Shown: positions 1 to 7,326, counted from the first letter of the stretch. The stretch is DNA of 37,758 nucleotides from an uncultured Campylobacter sp. (GCF_938045625.1 NZ_CALIAV010000005.1:1-37758); one strand, 5' to 3'. Notes: a model not told the origin generated them from the letters alone. Numbers and translations: made by a program.

Positions 1-830
1 TACTAGCAGCAGGTGGATTTTGCCGCGACGTATTCTTTAGACAAGTCCAAGATCCATCTATCTTGCCTACTACGGATAGCACCAATCACCCTGGCGCAAC
101 AGCAGGCGCTATGAAAGAGGCATTTAGAATCGGCGCTACACCTGTTCAGCTAAGCTGGATACAATTCGGTCCATGGGCATGCCCTGATGAAAAAGGATTC
201 GGCGTAGGCTCTATGTTTAACGTAAACGGAAGCTTCCGCTACGGAATTTCAGTAGATCCAAGAACCGGAAAGCGCTATATGAACGAGCTAGCGGACCGCC
301 GCACCCGCTCTCAAGCTATGTTTAAAGTAATCGACGCAAAAGCCGATATCTATCCTATCAACTTCTGCGATAGTGATGGCGTAAAAAATATGGTCATACC
401 TGAGCACTACACTAAACCGCTGGAATCTGGCGTACTAAAGAAATTTGAAACCCTAGACGAGCTAGCCGCAGCTTATAAAATCCCTGCTGCAGAGCTAAAA
501 AAGACTGTCGAGAGATACAATAGCTTCGTTAAATCAGGCAAAGACGAAGACTTTGGCAAACCTATGGATAAAACCACCACAAACGGCGTAGATATCTCTA
601 AAGCTCCATTCTACGCTATGCGCGGTACGCCAAAACTTCACCATACTATGGGCGGTATCGATATCAATACCAAAGCTCAGGTTATCTCATTGCAAACCGA
701 GATGCCTATCCCAAGATTATTTGCCGCAGGCGAGATCACCGGCGGCGTACACGGAGCTAGCCGCTTAGGTAGCGTGGCGATTGCTGACTGCTTAACGTTT
801 GGTATGATAGCCGGCGAGAATATAGGCTAA
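1..830 (+). CDS. Flavocytochrome c / fumarate reductase-like flavoprotein, C-terminal part (5' end outside window)
   Basis: The reading frame is open from the first bases (first whole codon at 3) to TAA at 828-830, so this is the C-terminal ~275 residues of an FAD-dependent reductase of the flavocytochrome c3 / urocanate reductase / periplasmic fumarate reductase family. Such enzymes reduce an enoate double bond using electrons from cytochrome c, usually in the periplasm. Family hallmarks are present: an ADRRTRSQ segment carrying the likely proton-donor Arg, HHTMGG with the active-site His, and the FAD-binding end AAGEITGGVHGASRLG with the second substrate-clamping Arg. In Shewanella FccA the substrate-binding His lies in WVQAHPT; here the matching stretch reads WIQFGPWA, without His, so the acceptor may not be fumarate. 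The N-terminal haem or Tat region, if any, is not visible. Family assignment is firm; the substrate is unknown. Confidence 0.85.
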   Translation, partial: LAAGGFCRDVFFRQVQDPSILPTTDSTNHPGATAGAMKEAFRIGATPVQLSWIQFGPWACPDEKGFGVGSMFNVNGSFRYGISVDPRTGKRYMNELADRRTRSQAMFKVIDAKADIYPINFCDSDGVKNMVIPEHYTKPLESGVLKKFETLDELAAAYKIPAAELKKTVERYNSFVKSGKDEDFGKPMDKTTTNGVDISKAPFYAMRGTPKLHHTMGGIDINTKAQVISLQTEMPIPRLFAAGEITGGVHGASRLGSVAIADCLTFGMIAGENIG

Positions 831-836
831 TTTGCG

Positions 837-856
837 GCGTCTTTCGGACGCTTTTT
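837..856 (+). terminator. Rho-independent terminator of the flavoprotein gene
   Basis: A GCGTC / GACGC stem with a 5-base loop starts 6 bases after the stop codon and runs into TTTTT. The same position in front of repeat copy B (6655-6675) also holds a 5-bp stem, but with a different stem sequence. Confidence 0.7.
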
Positions 857-865
857 GCGGGTTTC

Positions 866-934
866 GTTAAAATTTGACTCGATAGGCTACATGCCTTATC
901 TTCGTCAAATTTTAACTTCAAAACCCCAAAAATC
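866..934 (+). repeat. 69-bp dispersed stem-loop repeat, copy A
   Basis: These 69 bases recur without a difference at 6685-6753. The first 51 bases form one long hairpin. The outer arms are a perfect 13-bp inverted repeat, GTTAAAATTTGAC (866-878) and GTCAAATTTTAAC (904-916). An inner stem GATAGGC / GCCTTATC has one bulge and the tip loop is TACAT. The 3' tail TTCAAAACCCCAAAAATC (917-934) is also conserved. It has no coding potential and sits just behind a terminator. It is like a REP or BIME-type intergenic element; I do not recognise a named family. Confidence 0.85.
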
Positions 935-1087
935 GCCTCGAAATACTTGCAAATCTTATTTTGTATCGCGGGTCAAATTTGGTCTGCGATACTTTTAAAT
1001 TTAAAGCATAAAATTTACCAAATTTCAAAATCAAATTTTGCTGTGTAAAATTTGATTCCACATCATCTTTCTTAACCCAAATTTCGC
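935..1087. repeat. Hairpin-rich spacer between copy A and tag
   Basis: No gene is visible. Two further perfect hairpins occur: GTATCGC (963-969) with GCGATAC (986-992), followed by TTTT, and ATCAAATTTT (1030-1039) with AAAATTTGAT (1047-1056). The first could be a second terminator. The AAATTT hexamer is frequent here. Confidence 0.5.
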
Positions 1088-1093
1088 TACAAT
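1088..1093 (+). promoter_or_regulatory. Probable -10 box of the tag-yjbR pair
   Basis: TACAAT in the context TTTCGCTACAATC lies 32 bases before the proposed TTG start of tag. An AGGAG ribosome site follows at 1115-1119. Campylobacter promoters often lack a clear -35 box, and none is seen here. Confidence 0.45.
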
Positions 1094-1125
1094 CTCTCAA
1101 ATTTTATCAAAGCTAGGAGCTAAAT

Positions 1126-1728
1126 TTGCAAAATACTCAAAAATCCAAAATCCGCTGCGACTGGGCGGAGAAAAGCGAGCTGGAGCGCGTATATCACGAC
1201 CGGGAGTGAGGCAAGCTCATAAAAGACGATGCGAAATTTTTCGAGCTCATCGTGCTTGAGGGCTTTCAGGCTGGCATCTCATGGCATGCCGTGCTGCTTA
1301 AACGCGAGGCGATGCGAGCGGCATTTGATGGATTTGACGCGCGTAAAATTTCGCTCTACGGCGAGGAGCAGACGGCAAAATTTATGCAAAATCCAGCACT
1401 CATCAAAAACCGCCTGAAGCTAAACTCGCTTGCCGCAAACGCCCGCGCATTCCTCGCCGTCGTAAGCGAGTTTGGCAGCTTTTACGACTATCTTTGGGGC
1501 TATCTTTTGCCTAAATTTGATCCCAAATTTGACGGCAAGCCCATCGTAAATCACTACGAAAACATAAAACAAGTCCCCGCTACCACGCCGCTTGCAGAGT
1601 TTATCGCAAAAGAGATGAAAAAGCGCGGATTTAAATTTCTAGGACCCACGAGCGTCTATGCGTTTTTGCAAAGCGCGGGCGTAGTGGACGATCATCTGGA
1701 TGCTTGCTTTTGCAAAGGATGCAGATGA
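1126..1728 (+). pseudogene. tag: DNA-3-methyladenine glycosylase I, interrupted by one in-frame TGA
   Basis: Read through, the frame gives 200 residues closely matching Tag (E. coli Tag is 187), which excises 3-methyladenine from alkylated DNA. It starts at TTG 1126 with AGGAG six bases upstream. Codon 28 (1207-1209) is TGA; family members carry the Trp of an EWG motif there (here YHDRE-stop-GKL). Everything else looks intact. The four zinc ligands of Tag correspond to Cys in RCDW, His in YHD, and His and Cys in DDHLDACFC. LEGFQAGISW and KKRGFKFLGPT are well kept and there is no frameshift. Only a TGG-to-TGA change separates this from a working gene, so it is either a very recent nonsense mutation, a sequencing error, or a gene relying on readthrough. 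A fragment restarting downstream (for example near 1252) would lack the N-terminal Cys and His. Confidence 0.8.
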
Positions 1729-2084
1729 TGTTCGCGCAGAAGCGAGTTTTTGATTGCATTGAGGAGAAATTTGGCGCGCAGGGCGAGCGGGTGTTTGACA
1801 AACACCCGGAATTTGCCGTGTTTCGCCACGCAAAAAACCGAAAATGGTTCGCCGTTTTTATGCGCGTAGACGGCGGCAAGCTGGGGCTTAAAAGCGCAGA
1901 GGAGCTAGAGATACTAAATCTAAAATGCAAGCCCGATCTGGCAGCGATTTTGCGCGACGGCGATCAAATTTTGCCAGCCTATCATATGAATAAAAAGCAC
2001 TGGATCAGCGTAAATTTAAGCTCCAAAATCGCACCCGAGCAGGTAGAGGATCTGATCGACCTTAGCTTTGAGCTAACGCGCTAA
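1725..2084 (+). CDS. MmcQ/YjbR family protein
   Basis: A 119-residue protein of the MmcQ/YjbR family, small single-domain proteins with a CyaY-like fold whose biochemical role is not settled. The family signature is seen near the C-terminus in the segment AYHMNKKHWISV (Leu/Met-Asn-Lys-x-His-Trp). The length fits the family (E. coli YjbR is 118). The start is taken as ATG 1725, which overlaps the TGA of tag; ATG 1728 directly follows and is equally possible. AAGGA at 1715-1719 serves either. The overlap implies translational coupling to tag, so the stop codon in tag could lower expression of this gene. The tag-yjbR pairing is consistent with a repair context, but that is inference. Confidence 0.85.
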   Translation: MMFAQKRVFDCIEEKFGAQGERVFDKHPEFAVFRHAKNRKWFAVFMRVDGGKLGLKSAEELEILNLKCKPDLAAILRDGDQILPAYHMNKKHWISVNLSSKIAPEQVEDLIDLSFELTR

Positions 2085-2464
2085 AACGCTCGTAGTAAAC
2101 AGCTCTTTTCACTGCTAAATTTGACGATCGGGAAGCGTACTAAGCGCTAGTTGGCGGATGCGTAAAATCTCCTAATTTTACCGACGATTCTCTAGCTTAC
2201 TTTACGTGCGCCTCTTTACGCTTGCGGCCTTATGTAAAGCCTGCTAAAATCCGCATAAATTTCATCTTTTCAGCATCTCAAAATTTCATTTTCGCTAAAA
2301 TCGGGCTAATAAATTTAAGTAAAAATCGTGCAAACTTCGAGCATGGTGAATACAAAAAATACGCGCGACGTATTTTTGCCGAGATTTGCAAGAACGACAA
2401 GCGTTATCTATTGCGCCGCAGGCGACGTAAATATAAATACTTTAAGAATTTACAAGGAAAACGA
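2085..2464. other. Spacer between the YjbR gene and murC
   Basis: The murC frame stays open back to 2222, but the peptide it would encode (rich in Lys, Arg, Asn) does not resemble MurC and has no good ribosome site, so I treat this stretch as non-coding. No clear terminator follows the YjbR gene. TATAAA at 2432-2437 could be the murC -10 box. Confidence 0.45.
2432..2437 (+). promoter_or_regulatory. Possible -10 box for murC
   Basis: TATAAA in the context TAAATATAAATAC lies 27 bases before the GTG chosen for murC. It would give a short leader containing the AAGGA ribosome site. It supports the internal GTG rather than an upstream start. Confidence 0.35.
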
Positions 2465-3940
2465 GTGGAAAATTTAAAACAAGGAAATTTTAACCAAGCA
2501 AGCGGGCTTCACCGCACGTTAGAGGCGGGCGGGGCGTCAAATTTCGGTCGCGAAAATTTAGCGCAGTCAAATTTAAGCGGACAAGCGACCCATGCCGACG
2601 AAAGAGAGCGCGCAAGGGAGCGAATAGCCGAGCGCAAAAAGGTCCATTTCATCGGTATCGGCGGTATCGGCATCTCGGCGATCGCGCGGTTTTTGCACGA
2701 AAAGGGATTCATCATCAGCGGTAGCGACATCAAAGAAAGCCCGACCACGCGCGAGCTAGCAGCGCAGAGCATCGACGTCATCACGCCGCACAGCAAGGCC
2801 GCGATCAGGGATCAGGACTTCGTCATCTACTCGGCCGCGATAAAGCCGGATAACATCGAGCTCGTCGAAGCGCGAAGTAAAGGCTTGCAGTGCCTATCGC
2901 GCAAAGAGGCGCTGCCGATGGTACTTGAAGGTAAGCGCGTATTTTCGGTGGCAGGCGCGCACGGTAAAAGCACGACCTCGGCGATGCTCTCTAGTCTCGT
3001 GGAGGGCTCCGTTATCATCGGCGCGATAGCTAAGCAGTTTGGCTCAAATATGAAATACGAACCCTGCGACAACGTTATTTTCGAAGCCGACGAGAGCGAT
3101 AGCAGTTTTCTCAACTCAAACCCGTATCTAGCCGTCGTGACCAACGCCGAGCCCGAGCACATGGAGCACTACGGCTATGATTTAGAGAAATTTCACGCGG
3201 CGTATCGCGGATTTTTAGAGCGAGCCAAGGTGCGCGTGATAAACGCCGAGGACGAGTTTTTGGGCACGCTAAAGCTCGACGCCGTACGCCTTTATCCGAG
3301 CACCGATATCACCGAGCTTAGCATGATCGTGCGCGATTTCGTGCCTTATACTGCGTTTAATCTAAAAAATTTAGGCAAATTTGAAGTGCTTGGCATGGGC
3401 GAGCACATCGCCGTGGACGCGTCGCTTGCGATCTTGGCCGCGCTAAATGAAACCTCACTGGCGCAAATCAGGCAAAATTTGCTAAATTTTAAAGGCATCA
3501 AAAAGCGCTTCGATATCCTCACTGCTAGCAGGAAATTCGTACTCATCGACGACTACGCGCACCATCCGACTGAGATCAAAGCCACTTTGCAATCGGTCTT
3601 TGAGTACGCCAAGCTACTGGGCATCACAAAGATCACGGTGATATTTCAGCCGCACAGATTTACGCGCCTAAGCGCAAATTTAGAGGCCTTTAAGGAGTGT
3701 TTTGAGGGCATAGACGAGCTAGTTATCCTGCCTGTTTACGCAGCGGGCGAGGCGTCCATAGATATAAATTTAAAAGAGGAGTTCAAGCGCTACAACCCAG
3801 TGATGACGCAAAAAGTCGCGCGCGAGGGCGAGGGGATAGTCTTTACGGATGAGTTTGGCGTGAAAAACTTGCTCGATGACGGCTTAGTGATCGGCTTTGG
3901 CGCGGGCGACATCACATATCAGCTCCGAGGCGACGTATGA
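2465..3940 (+). CDS. murC: UDP-N-acetylmuramate--L-alanine ligase
   Basis: MurC adds L-Ala to UDP-MurNAc, the first amino acid of the peptidoglycan stem peptide, in the cytoplasm. The Rossmann start HFIGIGGIGISA lies at about residue 58. The ATP loop AGAHGKSTTSAM, the central FEADESDSSF and the DDYAHHPTEI motif follow, and the protein ends IGFGAGDIT as in C. jejuni MurC. GTG 2465 is chosen because AAGGA (2454-2458) lies six bases ahead. That gives 491 residues, about 55 longer than usual. The extra N-terminus is rich in Asn, Gln, Gly and Arg and has no homologous counterpart I recognise. The frame stays open further upstream without a better start. The next gene overlaps by 4 bases. The murC - small membrane protein - mutS2 order is, from memory, that of C. 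jejuni Cj1054c-Cj1052c. Confidence 0.93.
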   Translation: MENLKQGNFNQASGLHRTLEAGGASNFGRENLAQSNLSGQATHADERERARERIAERKKVHFIGIGGIGISAIARFLHEKGFIISGSDIKESPTTRELAAQSIDVITPHSKAAIRDQDFVIYSAAIKPDNIELVEARSKGLQCLSRKEALPMVLEGKRVFSVAGAHGKSTTSAMLSSLVEGSVIIGAIAKQFGSNMKYEPCDNVIFEADESDSSFLNSNPYLAVVTNAEPEHMEHYGYDLEKFHAAYRGFLERAKVRVINAEDEFLGTLKLDAVRLYPSTDITELSMIVRDFVPYTAFNLKNLGKFEVLGMGEHIAVDASLAILAALNETSLAQIRQNLLNFKGIKKRFDILTASRKFVLIDDYAHHPTEIKATLQSVFEYAKLLGITKITVIFQPHRFTRLSANLEAFKECFEGIDELVILPVYAAGEASIDINLKEEFKRYNPVMTQKVAREGEGIVFTDEFGVKNLLDDGLVIGFGAGDITYQLRGDV

Positions 3941-4284
3941 GGGTCATAATCGTACTTTTAGGCGTACTTGCCGCGATCGCAATATTTAGCGTGAGTGACG
4001 AAAAGCTAAGTAAAAAGGCGAAATTTATCATCACTTTTTCGGTTATTTTTGTCGCGGCGGCGCTGTATTTTTACGAGACCAGGCTAGAAAGCGAGCAGGG
4101 CAAAAGGCTGGAACTGGTCGCGCTTTTTAACCAAGGCAAAACCCTAAAATGCGGGAATTTCGACGTAAATAACACTAAATTTAACTATGAGTTTGGTACG
4201 TCCTCCTTTGTCGCAAAACGCGCGGCAAAGGAGCTAAACAGCGTCAAGATCGCGCTTGATGGTTGCGAATTTAAAGGCGAATAA
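3937..4284 (+). CDS. Conserved campylobacter membrane protein
   Basis: A 115-residue protein with two hydrophobic segments near the N-terminus (about residues 2-17 and 29-47), separated by a short charged loop containing DEKLSKKAK. A soluble tail with two Cys (one in LKCGNFDV, one in LDGCEF) follows, probably on the periplasmic side. ATG overlaps the murC stop (ATGA) and the next start follows directly on its TAA, so it is co-translated with murC and mutS2. The same position is held by an unnamed membrane protein in C. jejuni. No function can be assigned from sequence; conserved placement is the only clue. Confidence 0.8.
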   Translation: MRVIIVLLGVLAAIAIFSVSDEKLSKKAKFIITFSVIFVAAALYFYETRLESEQGKRLELVALFNQGKTLKCGNFDVNNTKFNYEFGTSSFVAKRAAKELNSVKIALDGCEFKGE

Positions 4285-6639
4285 TTGCGAAATTTTAAAG
4301 ATAATCAAAATTTGACCCAAGGCGGCGTTTGGGGGGCAAACGGGCACGAAAATAACGTCTCGCGCGAGCAAAGAAACGGCGATATTTCAGACACCGTGGC
4401 GCACCGAGAGCAAAAAGAATTTACAAACGCGGAAGGCTTTGAGCGGCTTATAAAAATTTTAGACCTGCAAGGCTATATGGAGCGGTTTAACTCCTTTTTA
4501 GCGCGCCCAAAGCCGCTTTTTATGGCGGGCGACAGCAGGCTGCATTATGAGAAAATTTTAGAACTCTCGCAAAAGCAGTTTGATCCGCCCTCGTCCGCTC
4601 AAAACCTAGACGATGCGCTCATTCGCCTTAGTAAGCAAGCCACGCTGCACGTGAGCGAGATTTTTGAGTTTGCTAAGATTATTAGCTACTTTACCTACCT
4701 AAAAACGCTCAAATTTGAAGGCAAACTAGGCGAGTGGCTCGCTAAAATCGAGATCCCGCAGCCGATGTTAAAGCTCGCAAACTCATTTGACAAAAACGGC
4801 GAGCTAAAAGACGAAGTGGACGAGCGCCTAGGCGGTATCAGAGACGCCTTTAGCGCCAAAAGAGCGCAAATAGACGCCGATCTGCGCCGCCTCATCTACT
4901 CAAAATCCATCACGCCATACCTTGTCGATACGCAGGTGCACTACATCAGTTCGGTCGAGGCGCTACTCGTGCGAGGCGGCTTTAACCACGTGCTAAAGGG
5001 CACGGTCGTAGCTAGAAGCTCGGGCGGATACTTCTACGTCGCGCCCGAAAACATCCAAAAGCTCAAAAAAGAGCAAAGCGAGCTGCTGGATAAAAAAGAA
5101 GAAATCGTCTATGAACACTGCAAAATTTTTAGCTCCGCGATGCACAAGGCCTTACCGTTTTTAAAATTTATAAACGGCGCGTTTGACGTATTTGACGCCT
5201 ACTGCGCGCGAGTTTTTACGGCTAAAAGCGCGGATTTCGAGTTCGTGCTTCCAGGCGGCGGCTCAAATTTAAAGCTGGCAAATTTCGCTCACCCCGCGCT
5301 AAAAAATCCAAAAAGTATCAGCATAGACTTTAGCAAAAAGGTGCTGTTAATTACGGGCGTAAACGCGGGCGGTAAATCGATGCTTTTAAAATCGCTGATA
5401 GCGGCGGCCTTTCTAGCTAAATATCTGTTGCCGATGCGCATAAACGCGCAAAATTCGCAGATCGGAAATTTTAAAGAATTTGACGCCATCATCGAGGATC
5501 CGCAAAACGTGAAAAATGACATCTCGACTTTTGCCGGGCGTATGGTGCATTTTTCCAAGCTTTTTACGAAGAAAAATCTACTCATCGGAGTCGATGAGAT
5601 CGAGCTGGGAACGGACTTTGAGGAGGCGGCGAGCCTGTATGGCGTGATGATCGAGCGGCTGATGGGACAGGATATCAAGATGATCATCACCACCCACCAC
5701 AAGCGCCTTGCTATGCTGCTAGCCAAAAACCCCGACGTAGAGCTCGTCGCTGCGCTATACGACGAGGAAAACTCGCGGCCTAAATTTGAGTTTTTAAAAG
5801 GTACGATCGGCAAATCATACGCCTTTGAGACCGCGGCTAGATACGGCATCGCGGCAAATTTGGTCGCGCAGGCGAAAAAAATCTACGGCGAGGACAAAGA
5901 AAATCTAAACGAAATCATCACAAAGACGTTAAATTTAGAGGTGCAGCTCAAAGAAAAGCTCGAAAGCGCGGAGAAAAAAGAGCAAAAGCTAGACTCGCTA
6001 ATCGAAAATTTAAAAGAGCAAAAAGAGCGCGCCGAGGCTGAGCAGCACGAGGTTATAACGCGGCTAGAGCGGGAGTATTTTAAGGCGATAAACGAGGCTA
6101 GACGCGCGATAAATCTAGACGACACAAAAGAAAAACAGCGCGCCCTAAACCGCGCGAACGAGGCTAAACGCGCCGTGCAAAAGCCTGAAATCTCCGCCCC
6201 GCCTGAGCTAAAGGTCGGCGACCGCGTAAAATACGGCAAGATAAAGGGCGTCGTCTCAAGTCTGGGCAAAAACGACGCCGTGATACAAACGGATAACGTG
6301 AGTATGCGCGTGCCGATAAATCAGCTAAAAATCAGCGGCGAAACGCCCGCTCCGCCTAAAAAATCAGGCATAAATCTAAGCGTGCAAAAGCCGCAAAACG
6401 CCAGCGTCACGCTCGATCTACACGGACTGCGCGCGGACGAAGCGGTGCAAAAACTGGATAAATTTATCTCAGATAGCCTAGTGATGGGCTTTGACGAGGT
6501 GCAGGTGTATCACGGCATCGGTACGGGCAAGCTCGCCTACGCGGTCAAAAATTTCTTGCGCGAACATCCGAGCGTGAAGGAGTTTTTTGACGCGCCGGCG
6601 GGGCAGGGGGGATTTGGAGCGCAGATAGTGCGATTGTGA
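4285..6639 (+). CDS. mutS2: Endonuclease MutS2
   Basis: A 784-residue MutS2, the MutS paralogue that acts on branched or recombination DNA and, in some bacteria, on stalled ribosomes. It lacks the mismatch-binding N-terminal domain of MutS, as expected. The Walker A motif ITGVNAGGKSM lies at about residues 356-366, Walker B as GVDEIELGTD near 440, and a coiled coil rich in Glu/Lys from about 540 to 630. A C-terminal Smr nuclease domain has TLDLHGLRADEAV and YHGIGTGKL. The start is TTG 4285, directly after the TAA of the previous gene, with AAAGG upstream; no ATG precedes the conserved region. As in murC, the first ~45 residues (rich in Asn, Gly, Gln, His) have no family counterpart. It is the last gene of the murC cluster. 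Confidence 0.93.
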   Translation: MRNFKDNQNLTQGGVWGANGHENNVSREQRNGDISDTVAHREQKEFTNAEGFERLIKILDLQGYMERFNSFLARPKPLFMAGDSRLHYEKILELSQKQFDPPSSAQNLDDALIRLSKQATLHVSEIFEFAKIISYFTYLKTLKFEGKLGEWLAKIEIPQPMLKLANSFDKNGELKDEVDERLGGIRDAFSAKRAQIDADLRRLIYSKSITPYLVDTQVHYISSVEALLVRGGFNHVLKGTVVARSSGGYFYVAPENIQKLKKEQSELLDKKEEIVYEHCKIFSSAMHKALPFLKFINGAFDVFDAYCARVFTAKSADFEFVLPGGGSNLKLANFAHPALKNPKSISIDFSKKVLLITGVNAGGKSMLLKSLIAAAFLAKYLLPMRINAQNSQIGNFKEFDAIIEDPQNVKNDISTFAGRMVHFSKLFTKKNLLIGVDEIELGTDFEEAASLYGVMIERLMGQDIKMIITTHHKRLAMLLAKNPDVELVAALYDEENSRPKFEFLKGTIGKSYAFETAARYGIAANLVAQAKKIYGEDKENLNEIITKTLNLEVQLKEKLESAEKKEQKLDSLIENLKEQKERAEAEQHEVITRLEREYFKAINEARRAINLDDTKEKQRALNRANEAKRAVQKPEISAPPELKVGDRVKYGKIKGVVSSLGKNDAVIQTDNVSMRVPINQLKISGETPAPPKKSGINLSVQKPQNASVTLDLHGLRADEAVQKLDKFISDSLVMGFDEVQVYHGIGTGKLAYAVKNFLREHPSVKEFFDAPAGQGGFGAQIVRL

Positions 6640-6654
6640 GTTCGGAGATTGGCG

Positions 6655-6675
6655 GCTTGTCTCGCGAGCGCTTTT
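6655..6675 (+). terminator. Weak terminator-like hairpin after mutS2
   Basis: GCTTG / CGAGC (one G-U pair) with a 5-base loop, followed by GCTTTT. It occupies the same place relative to repeat copy B as the stronger terminator at 837-856 does to copy A, and both are followed by CTTTT(T)GCGG. Confidence 0.45.
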
Positions 6676-6684
6676 GCGGATTTT

Positions 6685-6753
6685 GTTAAAATTTGACTCG
6701 ATAGGCTACATGCCTTATCTTCGTCAAATTTTAACTTCAAAACCCCAAAAATC
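6685..6753 (+). repeat. 69-bp dispersed stem-loop repeat, copy B
   Basis: Identical over all 69 bases to 866-934, in the same orientation relative to the gene before it. The outer arms are at 6685-6697 and 6723-6735. The similarity fades on both sides (CTTTT(T)GCGG upstream, then TCTCG or CCTCG plus a diverging A/T-rich stretch downstream). Confidence 0.85.
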
Positions 6754-6818
6754 ATCTCGCGATACTTCGCCTTATCGTTTTACGTTCAAATTTGAAGTCA
6801 AATTTGCAAATTTCGGCT

Positions 6819-7203
6819 CCAAATTTTACCCACCGAGACCCGTATCTTGAAAATACAAATTTAAATTTGCGACGCTTTGCGTCAGCAAAGCAATGTCGCC
6901 ACCTCTAACGTGCAGTGGGGTTGGAGAGGGTTTGGGAGAGAGGAAGGGGCGACGCTTCGTAAGTAGAACCCCTTCCTCTCCCTAAGAAAAGAGAAAGGTA
7001 GATACAAAAGGGAGATCTTTTGCTTCGGCTTTGCCTCGCAACTGCTTATTGAAAAGCTGCGAACGCAAAGCGTGAAGCAGAGCAGAGCCCAATTTAAACC
7101 CCACGCTCTTTACAATAAAGTAAAAAACCTAACCTGCAATCCTAAATTTAACCAAACCAAATTTAGCATCTTAAGGGTGCAGGTCTCGGCGAGTAAAATT
7201 CCA
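6819..7203. mobile_element. Candidate MITE-like element with inverted terminal repeats, about 380 bp
   Basis: The ends are a 19-bp inverted repeat matching at 17 of 19 positions: AATTTTACCCACCGAGACC at 6822-6840, and the reverse complement of AATTTTACTCGCCGAGACC at 7182-7200. Weaker similarity continues inward on both sides to an AAATTT. CCA lies directly outside each end (6819-6821 and 7201-7203), and CCAAATT can be read as a 7-bp direct repeat. Inside are a perfect 12-bp hairpin, GAGAGGAAGGGG (6938-6949) with CCCCTTCCTCTC (6969-6980), and an imperfect ~19-bp one (7021-7039 with 7059-7079). There is no convincing reading frame. It fits a non-autonomous, transposase-dependent element or a large structured RNA locus; I do not recognise the family. 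Confidence 0.5.
7122..7184 (-). terminator. Terminator-like nested hairpin on the minus strand
   Basis: ACCTGCA (7132-7138) pairs with TGCAGGT (7178-7184), and inside it CTAAATTT (7142-7149) pairs with AAATTTAG (7159-7166). On the minus strand this is followed within a few bases by TTTTTT. No minus-strand gene ends here, so what it would terminate is unclear; it forms the right end of the inverted-repeat element. Confidence 0.4.
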
Positions 7204-7291
7204 AATTCCCAAGTCAAATTTGCATGCTTCATTAAAAATTAAATCCGCTTTTTGCGTCAAATTTAATGACCTCAAACCTTTCAAATTTAGG

Positions 7292-7297
7292 TAAAAT
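7292..7297 (+). promoter_or_regulatory. Possible -10 box for the LysE-type gene
   Basis: TAAAAT in TTTAGGTAAAATCC lies 29 bases before the ATG at 7327. Confidence 0.3.
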
Positions 7298-7326
7298 CCA
7301 AAATACAAAAATCAAAAAGGATGAAG

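Noticed and set aside
918..1100. 60-codon minus-strand frame between the flavoprotein gene and tag
   Set aside because: It consists of the repeat tail and two hairpins, with no ribosome site or protein-like features.
1207..1209. TGA in tag as a selenocysteine codon
   Set aside because: Tag is not a selenoprotein family, the position is a Trp in homologues, and I see no convincing SECIS-like hairpin directly after the codon.
2222..2464. MurC translated from 2222 as a 572-residue protein
   Set aside because: The extra part is basic low-complexity sequence with no ribosome site, while GTG 2465 has a good one and a -10 box ahead.
5289..6269. Opposite-strand frames of 186 and 128 codons inside mutS2
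   Set aside because: Ser/Phe-rich products typical of antisense shadows of Lys/Glu-rich coding sequence; mutS2 itself is certain.
6760..7260. CRISPR array in the repeat-rich gap
   Set aside because: The repeats are inverted pairs and scattered AAATTT hexamers, not evenly spaced direct repeats, and no cas genes are near.
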